Positions 24,594-33,677 of a stretch of 64,000 nucleotides of DNA are shown here, in pieces (the first letter of the stretch is position 1; each line of letters starts with the position of its first letter). The stretch lies in contig NZ_JAADJU010000011.1 of NCBI RefSeq assembly GCF_012933545.1, positions 1 to 64,000 on the forward strand, given 5' to 3'. This DNA is from Rouxiella aceris. GTDB taxonomy: Bacteria > Pseudomonadota > Gammaproteobacteria > Enterobacterales > Enterobacteriaceae. The notes under the pieces were generated by a model that saw only the letters and a list, made by a program, of their open reading frames with translations, did not search any database and was not told where the DNA came from. Position numbers and translations under genes: made by a program.

Positions 24594-24623
24594 TGTGCTG
24601 TAGGGGACGCACCCTACAGCACA
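24594..24623 (+). repeat. Perfect stem-loop between fdhF and hypF
   Basis: TGTGCTGTAGGG (24594-24605) pairs with CCCTACAGCACA (24612-24623) around a six-base loop GACGCA. No U-run follows. It resembles the hycE-hycF hairpin in placement (after a large catalytic gene), suggesting mRNA 3'-end protection or partial termination. Confidence 0.85.
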
Positions 24624-24642
24624 AAGGGAGCAGGAGAGAACG

Positions 24643-26955
24643 ATGTTGGCAGGACTGTTACTGCATATCAGCGGCAAAGTGCAAGGCGTAGGATTCCGCC
24701 CGTTAGTGTGGCAACTGGCCAAACGCATGCAACTGAGTGGTAATGTACTTAACGACGGTAGCGGCGTAGAAATCAAACTGCTGAAGCCGGTGGCTGTCCA
24801 GGCGTTGATTGACGCGATCAGGCAGGAATGTCCTCCGCTGGCGCAAATTGAGGCTATCACCCAGCGCGAGTTTTCATGGCTGGAAAAACCGCAGGGCTTT
24901 GCGATTATCAACAGTCAGCAGGGGGAAATCAGCACGCGGGTTGTCCCCGATGCCGCCACCTGCCCGCACTGTCTGGCGGAAATGCGCAACCCACAGGATC
25001 GCCACGCTCGTTCTCCCTTTATTAATTGTACACACTGCGGACCCCGTTACAGTCTGCTGCAACGTCTGCCTTATGACAGAAAAAACACCGCCATGTCGGC
25101 CTTTGCGCTCTGTCCGGCATGTGAAAAAGAGTATCAGTCCCCCGTTGACCGGCGCTTTCATGCGCAGCCGGTCTGCTGCCCGCACTGCGGCCCCGAGCTG
25201 TTTAGCTGTCTGCAAGACGGTCAACCGCAGGCAGTGGGCGACGCCGCCCTGCAACAGGCGGTCACCGCGCTGGGCGATGGCAAAATTGTGGCGCTGAAAA
25301 GTATTGGCGGCTTTCATCTGGTGTGCGACGCCAGCAACAGCGAAGCCGTCGCGCGCCTGCGTCAGCGAAAAAACCGCCCGGACAAACCGCTGGCGGTGAT
25401 GCTGCCTGCCAGCAGTGATCTCAGCCAGTACACCCGCTATCAGGATATCGCCAACCTGACCGCACTGCTGAGTTCCGCGCAGGCACCGATTGTCCTGGTG
25501 CCGCAATCCGACAAGTCGCCTCTTAGTCCGCTGATCGCCCCGCATCTTGACGAGATCGGGCTGATGCTGCCCGCCAATCCGCTGCAGCATCTGTTATTGG
25601 ACGCCATACAGCGGCCACTGGTGATGACCTCCGGCAATGCCGCCAACCACGCCCCGGCGCTGGCCAATCAACACGCTTTGAGCCAGTTGGCGACTATCGC
25701 CGATCTTTGGCTACTGCATAACCGCGATATCGTGCAACGGGTGGATGACTCGCTATTGCGACTCACTGCTCGCGGTACGGAAACCCTGCGCCGTGCCCGA
25801 GGTTATGTACCCGACGTCTTGCCACTGCCGCCCGGCTTTAACCAACGGATGTCGCTGCTGGCGCTTGGCGGCGATCTAAAAAACACCTTTTGCCTGCTTG
25901 ATCAGCACAGCGCTATGGTCAGTCAGCATTTTGGCTCGCTGCATGGCCTGGACGTGCAGCAACAGTGGCAGCAAAACCTGCAACACTGCCTGACGCTATT
26001 TGACTGCCAACCGGAAGCGGTAGTGCGCGACGCCCACCCGGGTTATTACACTCACCAGTGGGCCGCCGACAGCGGTCTGCCGGTGATCGATGTATTGCAT
26101 CATCATGCCCATCTGGCGGCGGTACTGGCAGAACATCAGTGGCCGAAAGACCAGGGGCCGGTTATCGGCCTGGTGCTCGATGGTATCGGCTACGGCCCCG
26201 ATGGCGCCCTGTGGGGTGGCGAATGTTTACTGGCAGATTATCGTGACTGCCGCCATCTCGGTGGTCTGCCTGCCGTGGCACTGCCGGGTGGCGATTTGGC
26301 GGCAACGCAGCCGTGGCGCAATCTGCTGGCCCAGTGGCAGGCTTTTTGTCCCGACTGGCAGCAACGTCCGGAAGCCGCAATACTGCAGACACAAAACTGG
26401 CAACCGCTGGCCAATGCCATACGTGGCGGGATAAATGCCCCGCTGGCTTCGTCGTGCGGACGGCTGTTTGACGCCGTTGCCTGCGCACTCGGCTGTGCCA
26501 CACAAACGACCAGTTGGGAAGGCCAGGCGGCCTGTCGGCTCGAGGCGCTAGCCCAGCGTGCCCGCCAAAAAGTTCATCCGGTGACCCTGCCGTTAATCGC
26601 CGGAACCTCGGGCAGTAAGCTGAATATGCGCGTTTTTTGGCAGCAATGGCTGGACTGGCAGGCTCCCGACTGCGAACGCGCCTGGGCATTTCACGATGCG
26701 CTGGCGCAAGGGCTGGCAGACATGGTGCATTATCACGCGCGTCACCAGCAGATCCACCAGGTAGCACTTGGCGGCGGCGTCATGCATAACGCGTTGTTAC
26801 GCGAACGTCTACATCATTACTTATCACCCCTGACGGTATTTACGCCGCAGCAATTTCCCGCCGGAGACGGCGGGCTGGCGCTGGGACAGGCGCTGATTGC
26901 CTGCGCCCGGCGTTCCGTTGACTCATCCCCAGAAACTGGATCCCATCATGATTAA
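24643..26955 (+). CDS. hypF: HypF, carbamoyltransferase for hydrogenase cyanide ligands
   Basis: 770 residues (E. coli 750). It uses carbamoyl phosphate and ATP to load HypE. Domains in order: acylphosphatase (GKVQGVGFRP, R19), two zinc fingers (C107 to about C185: CPHC, CTHC, CPAC, CPHC), a YrdC-like domain (about 200-385) and a Kae1-like domain (about 400-760) with HHHAH at 486-490 and LALGGD and WGGE motifs. Start is the ATG with GGAG ahead. Overlaps the nickel permease gene by 8 bp. Confidence 0.96.
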   Translation: MLAGLLLHISGKVQGVGFRPLVWQLAKRMQLSGNVLNDGSGVEIKLLKPVAVQALIDAIRQECPPLAQIEAITQREFSWLEKPQGFAIINSQQGEISTRVVPDAATCPHCLAEMRNPQDRHARSPFINCTHCGPRYSLLQRLPYDRKNTAMSAFALCPACEKEYQSPVDRRFHAQPVCCPHCGPELFSCLQDGQPQAVGDAALQQAVTALGDGKIVALKSIGGFHLVCDASNSEAVARLRQRKNRPDKPLAVMLPASSDLSQYTRYQDIANLTALLSSAQAPIVLVPQSDKSPLSPLIAPHLDEIGLMLPANPLQHLLLDAIQRPLVMTSGNAANHAPALANQHALSQLATIADLWLLHNRDIVQRVDDSLLRLTARGTETLRRARGYVPDVLPLPPGFNQRMSLLALGGDLKNTFCLLDQHSAMVSQHFGSLHGLDVQQQWQQNLQHCLTLFDCQPEAVVRDAHPGYYTHQWAADSGLPVIDVLHHHAHLAAVLAEHQWPKDQGPVIGLVLDGIGYGPDGALWGGECLLADYRDCRHLGGLPAVALPGGDLAATQPWRNLLAQWQAFCPDWQQRPEAAILQTQNWQPLANAIRGGINAPLASSCGRLFDAVACALGCATQTTSWEGQAACRLEALAQRARQKVHPVTLPLIAGTSGSKLNMRVFWQQWLDWQAPDCERAWAFHDALAQGLADMVHYHARHQQIHQVALGGGVMHNALLRERLHHYLSPLTVFTPQQFPAGDGGLALGQALIACARRSVDSSPETGSHHD

Positions 26956-27988
26956 AATCGCATTATTCAATACTCATCGTCGTGCCTTCTGGCTGTTGTT
27001 ATCGCTGGTTGGCGTCAATCTGCTGAGCTGGATATGGGCACTGGCGATATTCCGTCATCATCCGGGACTGGTCGCTGCGGCCCTGCTGGCCTACGGCTAC
27101 GGCCTGCGCCACGCCGTGGATGCCGACCATATTGCCGCCATTGATAACGTCACCCGCAAGTTAATGCAGCAGGGTAAAAAACCGCTGATGGTCGGCGCTT
27201 TCTTCTCGCTGGGTCACTCCAGCATCGTATTGTTGGCTTGCGCCGCCATTGCCGCGACCTCACTGGTCTTTGGCGACAAGATGAGTTGGCTGCATCAATA
27301 TGGCAGCACATTGGGCACGCTGATTTCTTCGCTGTTTTTGCTGCTGATGGCGCTGCTTAATACCTTGATCCTGCGCGATGTCTATTGCCGTTTTCAGCAG
27401 GTGAAACAAGGTCACGCGGAACACAACGACGAATCATCGCCGCTGGAACACACCGCCGGCGGGATCATGACCCGTCTGTTTCGTTTTTCCTTTAACCTGG
27501 TCAATCACAGCTGGCAGATGTATCTGGTGGGCTTTCTGTTTGGCCTTGGCTTTGATACCGCTACCGAAATCGGCCTGTTGGGCATTTCCGCTGCCGGTGC
27601 AGCATCGGGGATGTCAGTATGGAGCATTATGATCTTCCCGGTACTGTTTGCCAGCGGCATGGCACTGGTTGACTCGCTGGATAACTTTGTGATGGTCGGG
27701 GCCTACGGTTGGGCATTTAATAAACCGGTACGTAAGCTGTATTACAATATGACTATCACGGCCACCAGCGTTTTTGTGGCGCTGTTTATTGGTGGACTGG
27801 AAGGCCTGGGGTTGATCGCCGATAAAATGGATTTGCCGGGCAGCTTTTGGCAAGGGGTCGCCAGCCTGAATGAAAATATGGGCCTGGTGGGCTATGGCAC
27901 CGTGGCGGTATTTATTCTGTTTTGGGGATTGTCGGTGCTGAACTATCGACGTAAAGGTTACGACAAACTGAGCGTCCCCAGCCTATAA
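26948..27988 (+). CDS. High-affinity nickel permease, HoxN/NixA family
   Basis: 346 residues, about eight membrane helices. It imports Ni2+ for the hydrogenase. The family signature RHAVDADHIAAIDN is in helix II, with GHSSIV and LGFDTATEI in later helices. The ATG at 26948 lies within the end of hypF, so nickel supply is co-expressed with hydrogenase synthesis. Nickel over cobalt is inferred from the operon. A hairpin follows at 28041-28071. Confidence 0.93.
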   Translation: MIKIALFNTHRRAFWLLLSLVGVNLLSWIWALAIFRHHPGLVAAALLAYGYGLRHAVDADHIAAIDNVTRKLMQQGKKPLMVGAFFSLGHSSIVLLACAAIAATSLVFGDKMSWLHQYGSTLGTLISSLFLLLMALLNTLILRDVYCRFQQVKQGHAEHNDESSPLEHTAGGIMTRLFRFSFNLVNHSWQMYLVGFLFGLGFDTATEIGLLGISAAGAASGMSVWSIMIFPVLFASGMALVDSLDNFVMVGAYGWAFNKPVRKLYYNMTITATSVFVALFIGGLEGLGLIADKMDLPGSFWQGVASLNENMGLVGYGTVAVFILFWGLSVLNYRRKGYDKLSVPSL

Positions 27989-28040
27989 ACCCGTCGATAC
28001 TGCTTATTGAGGGCGTGCTATATACGCCGTCCTCTCTCTC

Positions 28041-28071
28041 GCAGTCAATGCCGCAACACGGCGTTGACTGC
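28041..28071 (+). terminator. Possible terminator of the hyc-hyp-nickel operon
   Basis: GCAGTCAATGCCG and CGGCGTTGACTGC form a 13-base stem with one G-U pair and a CAACA loop, 52 bases after the permease stop. The downstream bases are A-rich, not U-rich, so termination strength is uncertain. Confidence 0.5.
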
Positions 28072-28205
28072 ACAAAACCAGGTCACTGGCACCGCCACGA
28101 AAAACTACTTGCAGCACTTGTGATATGGATCAATAAAAACCCACCCTCCAGACCGCCAAAAACCGGCTCTTCACCCCGTTTTTCGTGCCTTTAAAGGCAA
28201 ATTAA

Positions 28206-28257
28206 GGCCGTTCATACCCGTATAAATGCACTTCATTCCTGCGCTCGTGCATTTCAT
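28206..28257 (+). promoter_or_regulatory. Three YpdB-type direct repeats upstream of yhjX
   Basis: GGCCGTTCAT (28206-28215), TGCACTTCAT (28227-28236) and TGCATTTCAT (28248-28257) repeat with exact 21-base periodicity, that is 11-base spacers. The LytTR regulator YpdB of E. coli recognises two GGCATTTCAT boxes 11 bases apart upstream of yhjX. This is established for E. coli; here it is predicted. The first box is the weakest match. A TATCAT hexamer at about 28290 may be the -10 element. The rest of the 349-bp gap holds the terminator above and an FNR/CRP-like site at 28120-28133. Confidence 0.75.
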
Positions 28258-28337
28258 GCCGGATTCGATTCACTCTGCGGGTTAAGACTTATCATAACGT
28301 CAATCCACATGAATCCATCTCGCTCGGGAGATTTACT

Positions 28338-29600
28338 ATGAGTGATAAATCAGGCCTTATTAATGCAGGTGCCATGCGTACCAACGCGGTGTCCAATCTA
28401 AACCGCACACGCTGGTTGACCTTGATCGGCACCATCATCACCCAATTTGCCCTGGGTTCGGTTTACACCTGGAGCTTGTTTAACGGGCAACTGTCTACCA
28501 AGCTGGATCAGCCAATCAGCCGCGTGGCGTTCTCCTTTGGTTTGTTAAGCCTGGGTCTGGCCGTCGCCTCTTCTGTCGCGGGCAAACTACAGGAACGCTT
28601 TGGGGTGCGTAACGTCACTATCGCCGCCGGTGTGCTGATGGCGGTCGGCTTCTTCCTGACGGCCCACGCCAATAACCTGTTTATGCTCTACCTGAGTGCC
28701 GGGGTGCTGGTCGGTCTGGCGGATGGTGCCGGTTACCTGATGTCGCTGTCAAACTGCGTAAAATGGTTCCCGGAACGTAAAGGCGTAGTGTCCGCCTGTG
28801 CCATTGGCGCATATGGCCTTGGTAGTCTCGGCTTTAAGTTTATCTGTGGTTATCTGCTCAGTATCAGCACGCTGGAACATACTTTTATTATCTGGGGACT
28901 GTTAGCCATGGCGATGATTATCGTTGGCGGCCTGATGATGAAAGACGCACCGAAACAGGAAGTCAAAACCGTTAACAACCATCGTGAACAACCGCGCGAT
29001 TTCAGTCTGGCAGAAGCCATGCGTATGCCACAATACTGGATGCTGGCGCTGATGTTCCTGACTGCCTGTATGAGTGGCTTGTATGTTATCGGTGTGGCCA
29101 AAGACATTGGCCAAGGCATGGTACATCTGAGTGCGCTGACTGCGGCCAACGCGGTGACAGTGATTGCAATTGCCAACCTCAGTGGTCGACTGGTGCTGGG
29201 CGTGCTGTCCGATAAAATGGCCCGTATCCGCGTGGTTTCCATCGCTCAGGTTATCTCGCTGGTCGGCATGAGCATTCTGCTGTTTACCCATATGAATGAA
29301 GCCATGTTCTTTGGCTCACTGGCCTGCGTCGCCTTCAGCTTTGGCGGTACCATTACGGTTTATCCTTCACTGGTCAGCGATTTCTTTGGTCTGAACAATT
29401 TGACCAAAAACTACGGGGTGATTTATCTGGGCTTTGGTATTGGCAGTATCTTGGGTTCGCTGATTGCCTCATTGTTTGGTGGCTTTGTGGTGACCTTTAG
29501 CCTCATTACCGTGCTATTAATTATCTCACTTTCGATTTCTGCCACGATTCGCCTACCGAATAAAGAACAGCAGGCGCACAATACGCTGCAACATGTGTAG
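28338..29600 (+). CDS. yhjX: YhjX, MFS transporter of the oxalate/formate antiporter group
   Basis: 420 residues (E. coli YhjX 402). Twelve membrane helices. In E. coli it is the main target of the pyruvate-responsive YpdA/YpdB system and is thought to carry a small organic acid, but its substrate is uncertain. Nearly identical blocks include RTRWLTLIGTIITQFALG, SNCVKWFPERKG and GLNNL-KNYGVIYLGFGIGS. The N-terminus has about 15 extra residues. GGGAG precedes the ATG. Although next to the formate hydrogenlyase cluster, it has its own promoter region and a terminator. Confidence 0.93.
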   Translation: MSDKSGLINAGAMRTNAVSNLNRTRWLTLIGTIITQFALGSVYTWSLFNGQLSTKLDQPISRVAFSFGLLSLGLAVASSVAGKLQERFGVRNVTIAAGVLMAVGFFLTAHANNLFMLYLSAGVLVGLADGAGYLMSLSNCVKWFPERKGVVSACAIGAYGLGSLGFKFICGYLLSISTLEHTFIIWGLLAMAMIIVGGLMMKDAPKQEVKTVNNHREQPRDFSLAEAMRMPQYWMLALMFLTACMSGLYVIGVAKDIGQGMVHLSALTAANAVTVIAIANLSGRLVLGVLSDKMARIRVVSIAQVISLVGMSILLFTHMNEAMFFGSLACVAFSFGGTITVYPSLVSDFFGLNNLTKNYGVIYLGFGIGSILGSLIASLFGGFVVTFSLITVLLIISLSISATIRLPNKEQQAHNTLQHV

Positions 29601-29630
29601 GCAGTTATTCTGAACCTTTATTGAATAACC

Positions 29631-29656
29631 AACGGGAGCCACGGCTCCCGTTTTCT
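29631..29656 (+). terminator. Intrinsic terminator of yhjX
   Basis: AACGGGAGC - CACG - GCTCCCGTT stem of nine pairs followed by TTCT, 31 bases after the yhjX stop. Confidence 0.85.
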
Positions 29657-29802
29657 ATGGTCCGCAGTCTACTGCCGCACTCCTGCCACCCGATACCTGG
29701 CGTTCTCGCCACCAGGATCAGCGGGGCAACCACTACCAGACTGTTCGCTGTTAACCTGGCGAAAAATGTTTGTTTTATATAAAGATTTTCGGACACATTA
29801 TA

Positions 29803-30060
29803 ATGACCCGCCCTATCGTTTTTATCACCACCCTGCTGTTGTCAGGCATCAGCATCGGCCTGCAGGCCGCAGAGATGCCATTGGGTAATACCGCCCATCA
29901 GGCTTGTGCTGAACATGCCGCCTTCAATAACAACACTGATGCACAGAATTTGATCACCGCACCTGAAGATGCCAGTCATCAGGCGTCGACGCATTGCCTG
30001 ACCAGCATCCAGACCAGCAACAACAATAAACTGTTCGGTAATAACGACCTGTTTAGATAA
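29803..30060 (+). CDS. Small exported protein of unknown function
   Basis: 85 residues from the ATG at 29803, where a signal peptide starts (MTRPIVFITTLLLSGISIG, cleavage likely after LQA). The mature part is about 63 residues, rich in Asn, His and Ala with two cysteines (QACAEH and THCLTS), which could form a disulfide. No family is recognised. It is monocistronic; a weak hairpin follows at 30092-30123. A TATATAA at about 29776 could be its -10 box. Confidence 0.55.
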   Translation: MTRPIVFITTLLLSGISIGLQAAEMPLGNTAHQACAEHAAFNNNTDAQNLITAPEDASHQASTHCLTSIQTSNNNKLFGNNDLFR

Positions 30061-30586
30061 GCTCGCAAGTTCTCCCATTGTCATCCGACCGCCCCCAGAC
30101 GCTGTTCCTGACTGTGCTGGGGGTAGTTATATCTGTCTCGCGGCGCTTAATTGCTGGCCGTTATTCAACGTATTTATCGCCATATTCCGACTCTCGCTGC
30201 GCCATTCAGTGGCCTCGCCGATATCCTCGATTCTCCCGAATATGTTACCGGTCTTTATTATTATCTCGGTAAACATTAAGAGTAAAAATCGCTTAATTTA
30301 AGGAAAATAAGGATCGAGTTAATCTATTTTCATCTATATTCTCGGCACGGCGTTGGCTATTAATTAGACTACCCTTACTTAATCAGGTTAAACAGTGCAT
30401 TTATCGCCACTTGCCGGTAAAAATCCGCATAATAATCTAGAGGTGATCTAAATCACGGATACAACTGCTTCCAATGAGTATAGTCCACGCCATCCAAAAT
30501 CTGTCGCATTTTCTTAATTGGCAGCTTTTATATTGTGGCTTGGTCTCTCGTTATGAGATGACTTAAATTCGTTCACCCGAGGTTTT
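30061..30586. other. Intergenic region upstream of sdaC
   Basis: 526 bp without a supported gene. It holds an inverted repeat CCCCCAG (30092-30098) / CTGGGGG (30117-30123), a possible end for the exported-protein transcript, and the CRP site described separately. The small open frame at 30078-30272 has no ribosome site and no recognisable protein features. Confidence 0.6.
30442..30457. promoter_or_regulatory. CRP-binding site of sdaCB
   Basis: GGTGA-TCTAAA-TCACG, a symmetrical match to TGTGA-N6-TCACA, 130 bp before the sdaC start. CRP activation of sdaC is established in E. coli. Confidence 0.7.
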
Positions 30587-31882
30587 ATGAGTAATTCGCA
30601 AATCGATATTCTTACCGCCAAAGATACGCCTGCAGCCAGTGACTGGCGTAAATCAGATACCATGTGGATGCTGGGACTCTACGGCACGGCGATTGGTGCG
30701 GGCGTGTTGTTTTTGCCAATCAATGCCGGAATCGGCGGATTAATCCCGTTGATTATCATGGCCATCCTGGCATTCCCCATGACCTTCCTCGCCCACCGTG
30801 GCTTAACCCGCTTTGTGCTCTCGGGCAAAAATGCCGGTCAGGATATCACCGAGGTAGTAGAAGAACATTTTGGTATCACAGCAGGAAAACTTATCACCCT
30901 GCTCTATTTTTTTGCTATTTACCCCATATTACTGGTCTATAGCGTGGCTATTACCAATACTGTCGAAAGTTTCATCACCCACCAAATGCATCTGACTGCG
31001 CCGCCAAGGATACTATTATCACTGGTATTAATCCTCGGCCTGATGCTGCTGGTTCACTTTGGCGAACACCTTATTGTCAAGGCGATGAGCATTCTGGTTT
31101 ATCCCTTTGTATGTATCCTGATCGCCCTGGCGCTTTATCTTATTCCCCACTGGAATACCTCGATATTTGAACATGCCTCTCTGTCTACCAGCGGTGCCGG
31201 GAACGGTATGTGGATGACTCTGTGGCTGGTGATCCCGGTGATGGTTTTTTCGTTTAATCATTCACCGATTATTTCTTCTTTTGCCGTCGCCAAACGCCAG
31301 GAATACGGTGAAACTGCCGAGAGAAAATGCGCCAAAATCCTCACCTTCAGTACCTTGATGATGGTCCTTACTGTGATGTTCTTTGTGTTCAGCTGCGCGT
31401 TAAGCCTATCCCCTGCTGACCTGATGGAAGCCAAACGGCAAAACATCTCCATTCTGTCCTATCTGGCCAACCATTTCGAAACGCCGCTGATTGCCTATAT
31501 CGCCCCGGTGATTGCTTTTATTGCCATTACCAAATCTTTCCTTGGTCACTACCTCGGCGCGCGAGAAGGCTTTAACGGCATCGTGATCAAATCTCTGCGT
31601 AGCCGCGGCAAAAGCATCGAACTCAAGCAAATGAACCGCATCACGGCGCTATTTATGCTGCTGAGCACCTGGCTTGTAGCCACGCTCAACCCAAGTATTC
31701 TGGGCATGATTGAAACACTGGGTGGTCCGATTATTGCCATGCTGCTGTTCCTGATGCCGATGTATGCCATCCGTAAAGTGCCGGCAATGAAAAAGTACAG
31801 CGGACAGCTTAGTAACGTTTTTGTGGTCATCATGGGCCTGATCGCCATCTCCGGGATTGTGTACAAACTATTTGGTGAATAA
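30587..31882 (+). CDS. sdaC: SdaC, serine:H+ symporter
   Basis: 431 residues (E. coli 429). Member of the HAAAP family with about eleven membrane helices; imports L-serine with protons. The start [45 protein letters not shown] is family-typical. CGAGG precedes the ATG. Followed after 41 bp by sdaB, which degrades the imported serine to pyruvate. Confidence 0.96.
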   Translation: MSNSQIDILTAKDTPAASDWRKSDTMWMLGLYGTAIGAGVLFLPINAGIGGLIPLIIMAILAFPMTFLAHRGLTRFVLSGKNAGQDITEVVEEHFGITAGKLITLLYFFAIYPILLVYSVAITNTVESFITHQMHLTAPPRILLSLVLILGLMLLVHFGEHLIVKAMSILVYPFVCILIALALYLIPHWNTSIFEHASLSTSGAGNGMWMTLWLVIPVMVFSFNHSPIISSFAVAKRQEYGETAERKCAKILTFSTLMMVLTVMFFVFSCALSLSPADLMEAKRQNISILSYLANHFETPLIAYIAPVIAFIAITKSFLGHYLGAREGFNGIVIKSLRSRGKSIELKQMNRITALFMLLSTWLVATLNPSILGMIETLGGPIIAMLLFLMPMYAIRKVPAMKKYSGQLSNVFVVIMGLIAISGIVYKLFGE

Positions 31883-31923
31883 CGCCAGCCTATTGGCAAC
31901 ACCGAATAATCAGGAAAGTAATG

Positions 31924-33291
31924 ATGATTAGTATTTTCGACATTTTTAAAATCGGCATCGGCCCTTCCAGTTCCCACACGGTGGGGCCAATGAAAGCCGG
32001 CAAGGCATTTATTGATGAGCTGGTCAGCAATGGCATGTTCACCGAGACTACGCGGCTACAGGTCGACGTCTACGGCTCGCTGTCACTGACCGGCAAAGGG
32101 CACCATACTGATATCGCCATCATTATGGGGCTGGCAGGTAATATGCCAGATAGCGTGGATATTGACGGCATTGCGCCTTTTATCGCCCAGGTACAACAGC
32201 AAGGCCGGTTACCGCTGGCCATTGCCGGTAAAGTGGTCGATTTTGCCCTGCCAGACAGTCTGCGTTTTCATAACGACAATTTACCGCGCCATGAAAATGG
32301 CATGACCGTCAGTGCCTATGCTGCCGAGAAATTGCTGTTTAGCCAGACGTACTACTCCATCGGGGGCGGATTTATCGTTACCGAGGCGCAGTTTGATCAC
32401 CATGATCGTCAGCCAGTTAACGTGCCTTATGCCTTTGCCTCGGCGGCAGATCTGCAGCGCCATTGCGATCAGTCAGGTCTGTCCCTCTCCGGAGTGATGA
32501 TGCGCAATGAACTGGCCCTCAATGAAAAATCGGCCATCGATGCACATCTGGCGGCCGTCTGGCAGGTGATGAGCCAGGGCATCGAACGGGGGATCCATAC
32601 CGAGGGCATGCTGCCAGGTCCGATGAAAGTCAGACGTCGCGCCGCTGCCTTGCGCAACCTGCTGGTCTCGCAAAGTAAAAACAGCGTCGATCCGATGGAA
32701 GTGGTGGATTGGATCAATCTGTATGCCATGGCGGTGAATGAAGAAAATGCCGCTGGCGGCCGGGTGGTCACTGCGCCAACCAATGGCGCATGCGGCATTA
32801 TTCCGGCGGTGATGACCTATTACGATCAGTTTATCCGTCCGCTCAGTGCCGATGCCTGTGCACGTTTTTTGTTGGCCGCCAGTGCCGTTGGCAGTTTATT
32901 TAAAATGAATGCCTCGATCTCTGGTGCCGAAGTAGGCTGTCAGGGCGAAGTCGGTGTCGCCTGTTCGATGGCGGCGGCGGGACTAACCGAGCTGTTGGGC
33001 GGCAGTACCACTCAGGTATTTATCGCTGCCGAGATCGCCATGGAACATCATCTCGGGCTGACCTGTGACCCGGTGGCCGGACAAGTGCAGGTGCCGTGCA
33101 TTGAACGTAATGCCATTTCATCGGTAAAAGCGGTCAATGCCTCGCGCATGGCGCTGCGCCGTACCTGTAAACCGCAGGTGGGTCTCGATCAGGTGATTGA
33201 TACCATGTACGAGACCGGCAAGGATATGAATGCCAAATACCGTGAAACATCGCGCGGCGGGCTGGCCATCAAAATTGTTCCCTGTAGTTAA
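31924..33291 (+). CDS. sdaB: SdaB, L-serine dehydratase 2
   Basis: 455 residues from the second ATG of an ATGATG pair, the same length as E. coli SdaB; AGGAAAG is five bases upstream of it. A [4Fe-4S] enzyme that deaminates L-serine to pyruvate and ammonia. Motifs: IGPSSSHTVGPMKAG at the start, GACGIIPAVMTYY, and cluster cysteines in GCQGEVGVACSM and LTCDPVAGQVQVPCIERN. The pyruvate it makes may be sensed by the YpdAB-type system controlling yhjX next door, which is an inference. Confidence 0.97.
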   Translation: MISIFDIFKIGIGPSSSHTVGPMKAGKAFIDELVSNGMFTETTRLQVDVYGSLSLTGKGHHTDIAIIMGLAGNMPDSVDIDGIAPFIAQVQQQGRLPLAIAGKVVDFALPDSLRFHNDNLPRHENGMTVSAYAAEKLLFSQTYYSIGGGFIVTEAQFDHHDRQPVNVPYAFASAADLQRHCDQSGLSLSGVMMRNELALNEKSAIDAHLAAVWQVMSQGIERGIHTEGMLPGPMKVRRRAAALRNLLVSQSKNSVDPMEVVDWINLYAMAVNEENAAGGRVVTAPTNGACGIIPAVMTYYDQFIRPLSADACARFLLAASAVGSLFKMNASISGAEVGCQGEVGVACSMAAAGLTELLGGSTTQVFIAAEIAMEHHLGLTCDPVAGQVQVPCIERNAISSVKAVNASRMALRRTCKPQVGLDQVIDTMYETGKDMNAKYRETSRGGLAIKIVPCS

Positions 33292-33489
33292 GTGCAGGGC
33301 GTGAAACCAATACTGAACGGGTATGACAATGAAGTGCAAGGGTTTACATATCGATTCTAAAACTTACCAGCGGATGACAAAACCATACATTGGGTTTGGT
33401 ATCTTATGTCCATCGAGAGATTGTGTGATGTCCCTGTGTAAATCTGTAGAACCTTGTTGTGTAGAAACCCTGTAATACCCCTGTTATTT

Positions 33490-33515
33490 GCCCGCTTCCC
33501 AGCGGGCTTTTTTTT
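33490..33515 (+). terminator. Strong intrinsic terminator downstream of sdaB
   Basis: GCCCGCT - TCCC - AGCGGGC followed by eight T. It lies 199 bases after sdaB, either ending a long 3' untranslated region or a separate small RNA. Confidence 0.9.
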
Positions 33516-33577
33516 GTCTTTTTTTACCCACCGCGCCTGGCATTATCTCCCTCGCCTTGGTCTTGCCAACAACAGGC

Positions 33578-33603
33578 AAAAAAAAACCTGCTTCATTGAG
33601 CAG
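33578..33603 (-). terminator. Intrinsic terminator on the minus strand without an obvious gene
   Basis: Read leftward: CCTGCT - CAATGA - AGCAGG followed by nine T (the A-run at 33577-33585). No minus-strand gene lies immediately upstream; only the structured repeat at 33618-33677 does. Confidence 0.75.
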
Positions 33604-33617
33604 GATATGGGTTTTCT

Positions 33618-33677
33618 CCCCTTCCCGGCGCTTATCTCCGGCACTCGTTAAAAACGGTGTTAGCTCTGTAAGGGGAT
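33618..33677. repeat. Structured 60-nt dispersed repeat, copy 1
   Basis: CCCCTT at the left end pairs with AAGGGG at the right end. The interior shares a 21-base identical block beginning CCGGCGCTTATCTCC with a second copy at about 62131-62192. GTTAGCTCTGT is also conserved. Function unknown; no match to REP or ERIC consensus is recognised. Confidence 0.75.

Noticed and set aside
28120-28133. GTGAT-ATGG-ATCAA as an FNR site for yhjX
   Set aside because: One mismatch and more than 200 bp from the gene; it could equally be a weak CRP site or chance.
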